Shown here piece after piece: positions 21,461-33,877 of a stretch of 64,000 bases of DNA (the stretch's first letter is position 1; every line of letters starts with the position of its first letter). The notes under the pieces were generated by a model. The model searched no databases, had not been told where the DNA came from, and worked only from the letters and a program-made list of their open reading frames with translations. The stretch is taken from positions 11,694,501-11,758,500 of the forward strand of contig BSBM01000436.1 in the NCBI GenBank assembly GCA_027924585.1. Direction: 5' to 3'. Source of the DNA: Larix kaempferi (Eukaryota > Streptophyta > Pinopsida > Pinales > Pinaceae). Both the position numbers and the translations under genes were made by a program.

Positions 21461-22876
21461 GAAAAGGAAACCACAGAGTACACAGTACTTGATGAAATTC
21501 AAGAAAATGAAGTTCCAAAGGTGCCAAAAAATCAAGAACAACAGCAAGTACCTGAAACTCCTGCAACTACAAGAAGATCTACCAAGTTAAGTAGACTCCC
21601 TGAATGATACTCTCCTTCAATGTATTATTTGTTGATGACTGATGCTAGTGAACCAGAATGTTATGAAGAAGCAATGCAGGTGGAAACTAGAAAGAAGTGG
21701 GATAAAGGCATGAATGAGGAGATGGACTCATTGGTAGGAAACCAGACTTGGGATTTGGTTCAGTTGCCTGCTGGTTAAAGAACATTGCAGAACAAATGGA
21801 TTTACAGGTTGAAGGAAGAAGAAGGAGGCAAGAAGCAGTACAAGGCCAGACTTGTTGCAAAGGGGTTTGCACAGAAGAAAGGTATAGATTTTGATGAAAT
21901 ATTTTCTCCTATTGTTAAGATGACTTCAATTAGGACTATCTTAAGTCTAGTGGCGGTAGAAGATTTGCATCTTGAATAGTTAGATGTAAAAACAGCCTTT
22001 CTCCATGGGGATTTGGAGGAAGAGATATATATGCAGCAACCACAAGGGTATGAGGTGAAGGGAAGGAGAATTTGGTGTGCAGGTTGAAAAAGAGTTTGTA
22101 TGGCTTGAAGCAAGCTCCAAGACAGTGGTATCTAAAATTTGACAGGTTTATGACAGAACAAGGTTATAGTAGATGTCATCCTGACCACTGTGTTTATTTC
22201 AAGAAGCTAGAAAATGAAAGATATATTATCTTTTTATTGTATGTGGATGACATGTTTGTTGTAGGGTCTAACATGCAGGATATAAATGTACTCAAAAGGA
22301 AGCTAGCTAATTCATTTGCAATGAAGGATTTGGGTGATGCAAAGAAAATCCTTGGTATGAGAATAACAAGAGATAGGAAAAATTGCAAATTGACATTGTC
22401 TCGGGGTGAGTACATACAAAAGGTGTTGGAGAGGTTCAGAATGCAGAATGCAAAACCAGTTAGTACACCTTTGGCCAGCCATTTCAGTCTAAGTAAGGAA
22501 ATGTGTCCCAAGACACAGGAAGAGACAGATTACATGTCCAAGATTCCCTATCAATCAGCAGTTGGCAGCTTGATGTATGTCATGGTGTGCACAAGACCAG
22601 ATATTGCACATGCAGTGGGAGTTGTGAGCAGATATATGAACAATCTAGGTAAAGAACATTGGAGGGCAGTACAGTGGATTCTCAGGTATTTGAGAGGTAC
22701 AACCACTCAGGAATTATGTTTTGGAGGTTCAGACACTGTTCTACAGGGATATGTTGATGCAGATATGGCAGGTGATAAGGATAGCAGGAGGATCACCACA
22801 GGGTATGTGTTTGCTGTAGGTGGAACAGTAGTAAGCTAGATTTTGAAACTGTAGAAGGTTGTTGCACTTTCAATAA
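21461..22876 (+). pseudogene. Reverse transcriptase and start of RNase H of element D
   Basis: RT begins with EAMQVETRKKWDKGMNEEMD, NKWIYRLKEEEGG, KARLVAKGFAQKKGIDFDE and [19 protein letters not shown] one-base frameshift near 22060 moves to [20 protein letters not shown] and FLLYVDDMFVVG, with the YVDD active site intact. RNase H starts with GYVDADMAGDKDSRRITTGY. Stops lie at 21605, 21777, 21977 and 22837. E is inserted at 22877 just before the conserved LSTTxxEYV motif, whose end is found at 38566. The general look is Tnt1/Tork-like, a tentative placement. Confidence 0.92.
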
Positions 22877-23855
22877 TGTTATACCTCCATATTTCACAGT
22901 GTCACATCTTCACCATAAAAATAGTTCACGACACTTCCCCTACTGCTTAAAACACCCAGAGGAGAAATATGATGAATGATCCTTGAAGACAAACCTATCC
23001 TGTCAAGAATCAACCCACCTGAGACTTCATATACCTACACTACCATGCCTTGCTCAACATTGAGGGAGAGGTAGTCTCCACTACCGCGCTATGCTTCTTC
23101 TTTACCATGTGGTACTACCGCGCTATGCTCAGTTCAAGGGGCATGGTAATCCTTTTTTAGCTTTTTTGCCATGGCTTGTGGGATCTTGATTTTCGAGAGA
23201 TTTTTGAGGATTGGTATCCCTGATTCGATCCTAACTCACTTTCTCAGATTAGTGGGCCTGATCCACTAAACACTCCCAAGATCCATCCTTCTCTCTTGTT
23301 GGTTAACCCTACTACACACTATAAGAGAGAGGCCTTCCATGAGAAAAAGGGGAGGACTCTTGGAGACATCAAACTTATGATCTTGAATCTTTGTGGAGAT
23401 AGCTAGAGGAGAAAGCACTTGGAGCTGGGAGTTGGCTTGGACATCAAGCAACCATTGTAAGTGACTTCAGGTTGGTAATAAAACATAACTTGTCTTGTTT
23501 CCCAAATCATGTATGTTGATTTTGTTTCAATCATATGATTTGTATCTTTTATAGATTTATATCCTAACTCATATTTCAAGTTGCTAGAGAATCGTATATG
23601 CTTGTATCTTGGTTTCATTCTGACAGGTTCATTCACGAGGACTTGGATATTGGAGCGACCATTAGGACGAGCAATTGAATCGAAGGTCAGTTAGATCTCT
23701 TCCATTTCTTACAGCAATATAATCTTGAGATATTTGTTTAGATCTAGGAATTCAAGGTAGCATTTGTTATCTTTTTGTCTTAGTTTAGAGTCAGTTAAAG
23801 TCTACTTTAACCTAAGAGAGTTTCTACCTATCCATAGGGAGAAATTTCTACAACA
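22877..23855 (+). repeat. 5' LTR of element E
   Basis: It starts TGTTATACCTCCATATTTCA and ends GAAATTTCTACAACA, 979 bp. Motifs of the type CTACCGCGCTATGCT occur twice near 23084-23130 and recur elsewhere in E. Confidence 0.94.
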
Positions 23856-23860
23856 AAAAA

Positions 23861-23875
23861 TGGCGACTCCGCTGG
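23861..23875 (+). other. Primer binding site of element E
   Basis: TGGCGACTCCGCTGG begins five bases after the LTR. To my knowledge this sequence matches an arginine-tRNA-type primer reported for Tat/Ogre-like elements. The F-family copy H has TGGCGACTCCACTGGGA. Confidence 0.75.
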
Positions 23876-25698
23876 TTTGAACCCCATTTGATTGATTTAT
23901 CTCACTTTCAGTCATTTTTTAATGTGATTCTTCTTTCTCTTCAAAATAGTACTGAATTTTGGTCTCTTTGACCTTTATTCACCCCTCCTCTCTACATCTT
24001 TCCTCCCTCAGTGATCAGTGAGTCCTCTGGGTCTGCAGCAACCCTGAAAAATTCCATCTACTTTTCAAAAGTTGCATTTTTTCATTCTTTGCAACAGTAC
24101 CGGGACCCCATTACTATCTACAGCGCGGTAGTACCGCGTACCCAAGACTCTTACCAGAGCGGTAGTGTACCAGTACCGCGCTCTAGCATGTTTCTGCCAC
24201 GCGGTAGTGTCTGCATTTTTTCAATTTTTCTTTCCTGTTTGGTTTCCTGAGTCATTTTTTATTTTCTCTACTTTAGTTTGGTGTTTTCTGTTGCTTATTA
24301 CTATCCTATTCATTGCACAGTCTTTGTGGTTTGTTTATTTCTCTTGTGAGCTTGATTATTTTATGAGTTAGTGGCATTATTTGCACATTGGGTCACCCCT
24401 TCAGTCTGATTGCATTGGCTTGATCTTCTCATCACAACCAAACTATTACTACTGTCCTCTTTTTACTGGATTGTGTATCTTTCATAATCACATTGTTTCC
24501 ATTATTGTTATTCAAACTTATATCGAAAATGATCATTGGAGAACATTTGTGTTGTTTGGATTGAAATGATCTAGCAGTATTATTGTGCATTAGGAAGTGA
24601 ACCATTTAATTTGCCACATAAATTCTCATTTTTTTAAGCATTCTAGTTGCAAGATCAGTGAATTGGAAAGAAGTGTTTATTTCAGTTTGGCGTTACTTAG
24701 AAAAAGAAAACAATTTTTTTTTTGTTTTGAAGTGTTTTTTCATTGATTGTGAAAAGTTTCATACATTTATGATCAAAGAACTCTCTCTCTTCCATAGCTA
24801 GTTTTCATCGAATACAAGGCTTATTTCGATTCATTCTCACTTGCATGGTTTGGGTCGTCACAACACCACCAAGTTTCACGTCCATTTACTCGATTGAGTA
24901 AAACAACCATTAAAATTAATCTCCCTAACTAAACCAACATTAACCTCACTTGAGGAAATCAAAAGAATTCGGTAGTTAGGTAGGACACCAGGGATAGGCA
25001 TCAAAATAATTCCCCCTTGTCATTTTCATCTGAGACATAGTTGTTGTCCTCTAGGGAAATAAAATCCTCTAGTATTTATTGACACGGTCATAGACCAGTT
25101 TGTGGAGGGGCCTCTTGACGGTTTTTAACTTTCAAGAGTTAAGTCACCACGAGATCGAGAACCGGACGGACTTTGTGGAATGCCACACTCCACTTAGCCC
25201 TAAGGAAACATTGATCATTGTCTTCCTTGTATTCATAGTAATGCAAGGGTGATAAGGCAGAAACGCCGAAAACCTTTTCCAACGTGTCATGAACGAGGTA
25301 GCTTAGTGACTTTTCTAGTAGGGCTCTTTTACCCATGATCCCTTTCGGTAGAGGGATATCCTTCTCATATTGGTCTCTCACGTTGTATTGTTCGACTTGG
25401 ATTTCATCACCTTGCGAAGGATACAACTTGTTGAGGTCTCCAGCTCTTAGTTAGGAGTTTGCTTGTTATCTCATCTTAGTAGAGGGTCATTTTTCTTTTA
25501 GTGATTGCTTGTTGGCATTCTGGCCATTGTTTTTCTCAGCTCACTTACTAAGATGCCGGTCTCAGTACAGATTTTAGAGATTGCTTTTTTGGCCTATGAG
25601 CCTTGCTTTTTTTAACTCCTCTTTTGCACACTCGGCTGCATTAGAGTTTTTGAGTTCTTTGTTACGAGACTGCCCCCGGATTTCATATTCCTGCCATT
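23876..25698 (+). other. Leader of element E
   Basis: About 1.8 kb before gag, pyrimidine-rich on the plus strand. It holds a cluster of CGCGGTAGTACCGCG-like motifs at 24120-24215 and an antisense open frame (25139-25426). No sense coding similarity was recognised. Long leaders are usual for Tat/Ogre-like elements. Confidence 0.6.
25139..25426 (-). CDS. Unrecognised antisense open frame in the leader of E
   Basis: A 95-codon frame on the strand opposite to E. The product is rich in charged residues (GDEIQVEQYNVRDQYEKDIP, FLRAKWSVAFHKVRPVLDL) and has a globular-protein look, not low complexity. The frame is also open upstream without a start, so it may be a captured exon. I do not recognise the family. 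It may equally be chance in a long leader. No second copy is visible in the window, since the F leader lies mostly outside. Confidence 0.25.
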   Translation of the reverse strand: MYPSQGDEIQVEQYNVRDQYEKDIPLPKGIMGKRALLEKSLSYLVHDTLEKVFGVSALSPLHYYEYKEDNDQCFLRAKWSVAFHKVRPVLDLVVT

Positions 25699-28600
25699 AT
25701 GTCAGAGCCACCACTGAGATCATGAAGAGTACAGGGAAAAATCCCTCCACCACCACCACCGCCACGAACCTCTGGTCCACCTGCATCACGTATTCCTGCC
25801 CCTCCTGGCCGCGGTGCCGGTCGAGGGAACATTCCATCGCCGATACGCACTACACCTTCAGTTCCGCCTGTAACTGTTACTCACAGCACGGTCTCAGAAC
25901 CTCTTACAGTTTCTGCAACCACTAGTACATCTGAGACTCCCACTGTCACTTCACCCACTGTCATTCCAGATATATATCTGCCACAGTGGACAACACTACA
26001 GCAGCTGAATCTAGCACAACCCAAGATACTAGACCAAAGGCCATCCTCCTCCCCGATGTCAACACTTCCCTTCCACCAGAAACTTTCTACAATGACACGG
26101 AAGGATCTGTTGGCACCATAGAAGGATCAGATCAGGATATATCCAGCTTGATTCCAGTCCTGGGCGGGTACGTCGAAGTTATCGAAGAAACCCAACTTCC
26201 TGATACACCTTTTGAACCTGACTATGGCTTTATCACTTCCCACGCAGAGCCTCCGCCTATTACCACCGTGCCATCCAGTGTTCATCCACAGGAAACCGGT
26301 TCTTCCAGCAACATACCTCGTACTGTATCTCTCCTGAACCTCCCTTCGGGACATGAGATCATGGCCTCCATTCAGTCTAGTATGGTTAGTCTAGCTAATT
26401 CCCCGTTGGCGTCAGCACAGTTTAAACGTGATACAGAGCAAATGCTCTCGTCGGCTTCTAGATATCCCCCTATTACCCGTCCTCCCGACTATCGGGATCC
26501 CAACGTTCCATCTAGCACAGAGTTTCATCACTCCTATGTAGACGGCTCTGGACCTTCAGATGTTACTATACCTCTATTCCCGCCAGACCCCGAAAACCTT
26601 TTGCAGGATACGAACCCGGACCCAGTCTTCGATAGTCCTCCTATTGTTGAACACGCTATGGATGAAACCCCCGATACCCCTCGGTTAAATTCCCCACATT
26701 TGCTACCATCACCCATGTTTGGCGCACATTCTATGAGAGATAACCCAGTTTTTTCTCCGTCCCCTCCCGTCACATATGGAAGACCCCCTCCACAAATCGG
26801 CACCTTTGGCGCCGTTGGCCAATCGACACTATCTTACCTTGCTAGTGTCGAAAGAACACCAAGTCATACTGTTGGATCATCGATATTGACCAGAGGTTCA
26901 CCTTCAGCCACTATCTACACTATCTCAGGAGGTGGATAATCGACTGCCGCGATCCCCAATCCCAACAACCCTACCCCTCCTAGCGGGCCATCAACCCAAC
27001 CTACTGGACTACAATCCTTTGTTGGAAACCCCGCTCCTAGTCACCAACGGCCTCCCATCAGGCCATCAACCCAACCTACTTGAGGACAATCCTTTGTTGG
27101 GAACCCCGTTCCTAGTCAACAACCTCCTCCTATAGGGCCATCCAACCCATCTGTTGGAGGGAAACCCATCGGCACCATCCAACAACCCTCCCAACTAGCA
27201 GCATCTGCTCAGTATGGTATGTACAATACACCTAGCAGCGGACAACCTTATAGCGGTTTCCCAACCGGGCCTCATCTTCAACATCCCTCGTCAGGCACGC
27301 TTCCTTCTTGGGGATCTCAAATCCCACAGAGCGAGGGGTACTCATTATTTGGAAACTGGAACCAAGCTGGGGGGCAATCTTATATTCCCCCCAACTTGAA
27401 TTCTGGCCTCCCCTATCCTTCGGCTACAACAACTCCATGGAACCCATCCCTTCAATTTCCACATCTTCATCAAGGAGGAACCAACATTCCATGGACACCA
27501 CTATCGTAGCCACCCCCCAACCCTGCTACGGGAAACCCTCCACTTACTCAAAGTAGTGGTAACATTCCTAGGACACAACAACTCCAGGGAACCTTTCCCC
27601 AACAAGGAGAAGCAACCATTCCTGGGACACAAAAACCTTAGGGTACCATACCTACCATCCCCACTCAGCAGAATATCCAACAATCAGTTAACCAGATGGC
27701 CTACTACCCACAGAACTTCCAGCAGTACCCTGCGGGAAACACATATGGGTATAACACGCAGCAATATGCTATGCAGGGCCCCCCAGGTTTCTCTGCACCA
27801 TATGGTTATTACTCATACCCACAGACCAATCGTCAACTTCCCTTTTTGGCCATGCTATATTTACCCGATTTGTCGAGGCTCATTAACGATCCTATATGGC
27901 ATGAGCCTCACTAGCCACCCATTCCAGCCAAAATTCCATCGGACATTCCTAAGTTCGATGCTAAGCCCAGGGAAGACCCCAAGAACCACGTGATGACCTT
28001 CCATCTTTGGTGTTCATCCAACTCATTGATGGATGATTCCATTCAACTACGGCTCTTCCAGTGTACGCTTACCGGCACGGTAGCAAAATGGTACATCGAG
28101 CTGCCACAACACTCTTTTCATGATTTCAACACCTTGGCTATGCAGTTTCTGACCCATTTCCAGCTCCCCATCCGGTATGAGACTGGAACAGAACTATTAA
28201 CCTCGTTGCATCAAACCACTTCTACGCACATTTCGGATCACATCCATGAGTGGCGTCGACGCTGTAGGCTAATCAAGGCACCCATTCTAGATCAGCTACT
28301 CACTGATTGGTTCACAAAGTCATTCTTGCCTCCCATAGCCAGGGATATCACTATGCACGGGCCGGTCACGGAGGAACATGCCATCTCGGTAGCCCAGTAC
28401 ATGGATTTCGTATATACCCAATAAGTCACTTTACATGAACTTCTTCCCCATGCTTCCCGCGTTATCACTAATCCAACGAAACCTGCCACTTAACCCCCCA
28501 TTGATGGTATTATCGGTTCAATCAAGGCCCAGCCCGCCACCAACTCGACGGGGCAACCAACTTCCGCTTCCCCTGTTCTACCTCAGGCTGCTTCAAAAGC

Positions 28601-28870
28601 TTCTCCCTCTCTTGCTGTCTCCTTCGAAGTGAACGCAGTTCAATCTACATCACAACCATCCGGAGGAAATAAGAAGAACAATCGTGGTAAATCCAAGAAA
28701 AACTAGCAGGAGAATCCCAAGCCACAACCCACCCACAATGACCCGAAACCACGTCGGAAGGCTAAGTTTCCCTACCTCATTTGTCAAGATGATCACTAGA
28801 CGCATGATTGTCCCTACAAGGATGAAGTCAATAAATTTGTTAAAGGATCCTCTCGCCTGGCAGTGTTAAC
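25699..28870 (+). pseudogene. gag of element E
   Basis: ATG 25699 starts MSEPPLRS, with a stop soon after, then a long low-complexity part rich in Pro, Ser, Thr, Gly, Asn and Gln (25740-27840). The best open parts are 25986-26939 and 27556-27914, in different frames. The structured gag domain follows: LPDLSRLINDPIWHEPH, DIPKFDAKPREDPKNHVMTF, HLWCSSNSLMDDSIQLRLFQ, KWYIELPQHSFHDFNTLAMQ and SDHIHEWRRRCRLIKAP (27840-28424). A decayed zinc knuckle near 28775-28815 reads LICQDDH, stop, THDCPYKDE. The gag domain resembles that of F (62950-62600), so the two are relatives. Gag would assemble the particle and bind RNA. Confidence 0.85.
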
Positions 28871-30050
28871 TGACCCTTTCCCTCAGCAGCAACAACAGAT
28901 GGTTTCCCAAGAAACCCCACAAGGTGGGAACCCGAGCAACCCAAATCACGGAGAGACATCCACAAATCGCGAAATCGTGATGACGAGTAATGAGGAGATT
29001 CATATAACCACTCATTCAAAGACACATGAGAACCCTCCAATTTCAAACAAACAGTTAGAGACAGCCAAAGGCAAGTCTCCTGTCGAAGATCCAACTCCTA
29101 CCCCTCCCCCTAACGGCCATCTCCATATCGAGAGACCACTTACAGACACAGTGCTACACCCACCCAAGGGCACCATACGAAAGGCGACATTTAATCCCAA
29201 TGCACGAGCTGCCTAGAATTACAACATTGTTGAGGATTTAGGTCAAGCACCTTGTGCCATGTCGACTCTCGAGGTTCTTCAACACTGCCCTACGCAGCGT
29301 AGAACCTTACTTTCAGTGCTGGGGGCAGTGGACCCAGATACTTCAAACACTATTATGTTTAACTTGGAGTATGCCAAACCTCGGCTTTCCCACCAGCTAG
29401 CCTTCCAGGTTCATACAAAAATCTGTGGAAACAACATCCATCGCACTGTTTTAGATGAAGGTGCCTCCACGTCGATCATGTCTTTGAATTGTTGGAGATC
29501 CTTAGGCTCACCCGAATTCACAACGTCTCCCACCACTCTCAGGGCATTTGATGGACAAGGTTTTCAACCTTATGGACTCATTCCTGCAATTGGTGTTGAA
29601 CTGGGAGGCAAAACAGTATCCATACACATCGAAGTCATGGATGCACCATTGGATTACAATCTTCTACTTGGTCAGAACTGGTTTTACGCCATGACCGCCA
29701 TAGCATCTACTGTCTTCTGGATCATGCAATTTCCTCATGAAGGGAAAATTGTCACCATAGATCAACTTTATTACTGTATCCCAGACTCGCATCCGAACTC
29801 TGCCAACATTGTCCCATTATTGGATCAGCCTCGGTACTGGTTCCAAGACGTTGGCATTGGTCTCATGAAGGATTCTTCCCTTATTGGAGTTTTCCCAGAG
29901 CTGGGGTCCCATGTTCAACCAGTCAACATGACTTCATCGAATGTCACCCCTTCCAATGATTCATGGGTAATCCCAAGTCCCACTGAGGTTGAAAACTATG
30001 GCAACTCCATGCATTTGATTAGAAACCTCGCAACATACGAAGCAATCTAG
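28871..30050 (+). pseudogene. Protease region of element E
   Basis: After a Ser/Pro/Thr-rich spacer, the frame from 29259 encodes STLEVLQHCPTQRRTLLSVL, then the protease with VLDEGASTSIMSLNCWRSLG, TLRAFDGQGFQPYGLIPAIG and DAPLDYNLLLGQNWFYAMTA. The active site is DEGAS instead of the more usual DSGA or DTGA; F has the same variant (IIDEGASTCVMS). The C-terminal part, FPHEGKIVTIDQLYY, is shared with F. One stop (29214) separates it from the spacer. It would process Gag-Pol. Confidence 0.88.
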
Positions 30051-31800
30051 TCAGCCACTGATTGGGTCGATTGTTCTACCCATCACATCGTGGCATAGCT
30101 CTCGTTTGAGACTCATTCATCCCCACCACTTATTGATCCTCTCACTTTGATTTTTCCCACTGATGAATCAATTATGGAGGTTATGTGCGGTGATGAGCCA
30201 CCATGGGGAGATTTTCATCATCAATCTTCATTCCCCACCATTCAGACGCTTGAACCCGATACAAAATCTAGCCCTTCACTTGGAATGGTTCAAACCAAGT
30301 TTCCCACTTCCCTCGACGAAGTATTTTCCAAAGTAAACTTGTCCAACCTTATGGAAACCACTCCCATTGACATTTCAGTGAAGCCTGGTATCGTGGAAAA
30401 CATTCATATTGGAAAAATATGCACTCCCCTTGAAATGGAGTTCTACATTTCCTACTTTAAAACCTTCCACGATGTTTTTGCTTGGAGTTATGAAGAAATG
30501 CCATGAATAGACCCCTCAATTGTGGTCCATGAGATTCCAACCTTTCCTGGCGCCCAACCTGTTCGGCAGAAACTCCGACCCGTCCATCCTCGTAAGGTAG
30601 CCGCTATTAAAGCAGAAGTTGAGAAACTTTTGCGTGCTGGTTTTATCTATCCTGTCCCATTGACAGAATGGGTATCTAACATCATTCCCGTAGCCAAGAA
30701 ACAAGGAATGATTAGAGTCTGTGTCGATTACCACGACTTGAACAAAGCGTCCAAAGGACAACTACCCAACTCCATTCATCGACCAGATCATCGATAAATG
30801 CGCCGGGAGTGTCATCTTTTCATTTATGGATGGCTTTGCTGGCTATAATCAGATCGATATTCTCCCAGCCGACCAGCATAAAACAGCGTTTATCTGCCCT
30901 TGGGGGATTTTTTCATATCGAAAGTTACCTTTTGGCCTTAAAAATGCCAGGGAAAATTTCCAACAAGCGATGTCATACGCATTTCACGATATCAAACATA
31001 TTGTAGAACCATATCTTGATGATCTTCCCGCTCATTCTCAGACCCGAGAAGACCATCCTGATCACTTAGGTGCCATTTTCGAAAGGTGTCGTCGCTACAA
31101 TATCCATTTGAATCCACATAAGTGTGGCTTTTGCATTGAAGCCATAAAACTTTTGGGATTCATAATCTCCAAAAGCAGGATATGCTTAGATCCTGCAAAG
31201 GTAGAAGCTATCTTAGCCCTGCCTTCCCCCACGAACATCCCAGAACTTCAAAGTTTGCAAGGGCATGCAAACTTTCTATGCCATTTCATTTGTAATTTTT
31301 TCGAGATAAAAAAAGGCTATATGTGGCTTCTCAAGAAGAACACTCCCTTTATCTCAGACAATGAAACCCAACGCTCCTTTGATAATCTAAAGGTAGCCTT
31401 AACTAAAGATCCTGTGATTCAACCCCCCAATTACACACAGGATTACATTCTTTATCTTGCAGCTTCGATTTCCACCATCGGTATGGTGCTAGTCCAAGAA
31501 GACAATAACGACATAGAACATGTGGTATACTATCTTAGTAAGAGTCTCCTCGACTCCGAAACTCGTTATTCACATGTTGAAAAACTGGCTCTGGCAACAG
31601 TTTTCGTTGTCCAGAGGTTTCGTCATTACATTCTACTCCGTCGGACCACTGTTATAGCATATTTCAATCCAATGGATTATATCCTCACGCATCAAGTGCT
31701 TGGGGGAAAATATTCTCGTTGGATCATCATCCTACAAGAGTTTGACTTGGAATTTGCCAAAGCCAAGTCCAAGAAGTCTTTGGTCTTTGTTGAGTTGATT
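30051..31800 (+). pseudogene. Reverse transcriptase and gypsy-type RNase H of element E
   Basis: A pre-RT segment has DEPPWGDFHHQSSFP and FKTFHDVFAWSYEEMP. RT: RQKLRPVHPRKVAAIKAEVE, GFIYPVPLTEWVSNIIPVAK, RVCVDYHDLNKA, a frameshift near 30770, then SFMDGFAGYNQIDI, FGLKNARENFQQAMSYAF and the active site YLDD (about 31010). RNase H then reads DYILYLAASISTIGMVLVQE; the first catalytic Asp, normally in a TDAS-like position, is Ala here. F also lacks it (LYVSAS). Tat-type elements are known to have a degenerate RNase H here and an extra one elsewhere. Stops at 30504 and the frameshift inactivate it. Confidence 0.9.
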
Positions 31801-33132
31801 TGTAACTTGCCCCATGCTACCGAGCAATCTGAGCCCATCGATTCTCTTCCTGATGAATTGTTGTTCCTCATTATCACGTCTGATCCATGGTATGGGGATA
31901 TTTTATTATATCTCCAAACCCAACGTTTCTGCCCCGACCTCACTCGCTATGAACGCCGACGTATCCGACATCACGCCAAGTACTATCTCATAGTCAACGA
32001 TACCCTTTATCGGAGTGGTGTCGACACTGTTCTTCGACGATGTTTGACTTTAGATGAAGAAGAACGCATTCTTAATGACTGCCATGCTGGAGCATGTGGT
32101 GGTCATCTCTCTGGGATGGCTACGGCTCAGAAGATACTGCGAGCGGGATATTTCTGGCCCTCAATTTTCAAAGACTGCATTGAAATGGTTAAGAAGTTTC
32201 CACTTTGTCAATTCTTCCATAGTAAGACACACTCGCATCCTGCTCCACTCCATCCTGTTATTGCCGTCGGCCCCTTTTCCAAATGGGGCATAGATTTCAT
32301 GCACTGTAATCCCACTTCAGCCAGGGGGCATAGCTATGTCATAGTAGCTGTGGATTATTTCACAAAATGGGCTGAAGCGATGCCTACTTATGCTGAGGAT
32401 GGAAAAACAATAGCACAATTCATATTCAATCACATTATAGCTAGATTTGGTGTCCCACAATCCATTGTGACCGATCATTGCTCCCACTTTAGGAACCATA
32501 TGATTGAGGAACTGAGTGCCAAGTTGGGTTTTCGCCATGAAAACTCAACCCCATACTACCCACAAGCTAATGGCCAAGTTGAAGCCATTAACAAAGTTCT
32601 GAAACGAATGATTCAGTGTATTGTGGGTACTCATAAGTCCAACTAGCACTCAACTCTATTTTCGGCACTATGGGCATACCAAACCTCAGTAAAAAGTGCT
32701 ACTGGGTTTACACCATTCCAACTGGTGTATGGCCTGGGAGCTATTTTACCGATTGAATGTGAAATTCCATCACTTAAGATAGCCATAAAGCTTCTTCCCC
32801 ACACCACTTCCGAAGAGGAACGGTTTCTATACCTAGCCAAGCTAGATGAAACCCGCCGAGACGCTGCTTTAGCCAAAGAAGCTCATAAAAAATGTGTCAA
32901 AGCATAGTATGACAAATCCATTCAACCTCGGGTTTTCAATGAAGGTGACCTCGTACTCACATATGGTCAAATGCATGATAAACTTGGAAAAGGAAAGCTA
33001 GAATCTATGTGGTACGGCCCCTTTGTTGTAAAACGTGTCTTGGAGAAAGGAACCTATGAACTTGTCGATTGTGATGGCACACCATTGGCACGGCCCCGCA
33101 ATGGGCTGTACCTCAAACGCTTCTACGCATAG
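31801..33132 (+). pseudogene. Integrase of element E
   Basis: It is preceded by the linker DPWYGDILLYLQTQRFCPDL. Zinc-binding region: HAGACGGH, then KFPLCQFF where KCPLCQ is expected, so the first Cys of the pair has become Phe. The core has GIDFMH, VTDHCSHF and NGQVEAINK, so the D, D and E positions are present. After a stop at 32644 the same frame continues: TGFTPFQLVYGLGAILPIEC, EEERFLYLAKLDETRRDAAL, then after a stop at 32906 QPRVFNEGDLVLTYGQMHDK, MWYGPFVVKRVLEKGTYEL and RNGLYLKRFYA, ending TAG 33130-33132. No chromodomain is visible. It would insert element cDNA. Confidence 0.92.
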
Positions 33133-33254
33133 GGTTATCCTGCGTGAGATACTTTTTGTACATAATGTACCTAGCTTGTTTTCACTTATCTTTTTTTGTG
33201 CACACACGGACCTCATGTATCCATTCTTACCTTGACTTGTGCTTTTATGCGTAG

Positions 33255-33668
33255 ATGTCTGCCTACTTCGAATTCACCGACGGTGTGAGCTGACATACTC
33301 AGAACCTCGCTTCCGCAGCATGGGTAATCTATTATCCCACTGGCGAGTTGCTATCTTTAGGAGCCAATTGTTTGGGTCCCACAACCAACAATATCGCAGA
33401 GTACCATGCAATCATCGGACTCTTGACGTAGGTTGCTTCCCTTGGAATTGACTCCCTATCAGTCTTTCTAGACTCCCAACTCGTGGTTTCTCATCTGAAT
33501 CGTGTTTACACAATTCGCGATCCTATCCTACTTCGCTTATTTCGAAGGGTACACCTCTTGGAATGATCTTTTAATTTTATTTCATATCAACACATACCAA
33601 GAGAATTCAATTGTATAGCTGATTCATTAGCTAATTACATTTTATATTGGCATCTTGCCCATACATAA
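33255..33668 (+). pseudogene. Second RNase H (archaeal-type look) placed after integrase in element E
   Basis: One frame from ATG 33255 to TAA 33666-33668 with three internal stops but no frameshift. It reads MSAYFEFTDGVS, LASAAWVIYYPTGELLSLGA, TNNIAEYHAIIGLL, DSLSVFLDSQLVVSHLNRVY and FISYQHIPREFNCIADSLAN. The four acidic positions of RNase H (D in TDG, E in AEYH, D in LDSQ, D in IADS) are all present. This pattern is that of the additional RNase H reported in Tat elements. Here it lies 123 bp downstream of integrase as its own frame. F has the same arrangement. It may replace the defective first RNase H in removing template RNA. Confidence 0.82.
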
Positions 33669-33877
33669 AAACACATCATAAAATGAGCACACAAGTCATT
33701 GTAAATAAATAGGTCATAAAAGTAGGTCCATGTATATATCACTGCATATAAAAGTGTTTTTTCAAATACATAAAGTTTGTGTTTTAAAGACAAAATTTGG
33801 GACCTAGTCCCATACAAAAATTTGGCTCTCAAAGCCTACATATCGTATACATGCGGCAAAAAGAGAAAAGCTACCAT

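Noticed and set aside
23266-23451. Small minus-strand frame present in both E LTRs
   Set aside because: It is repeated only because the LTR is repeated; short, without domain or start context.
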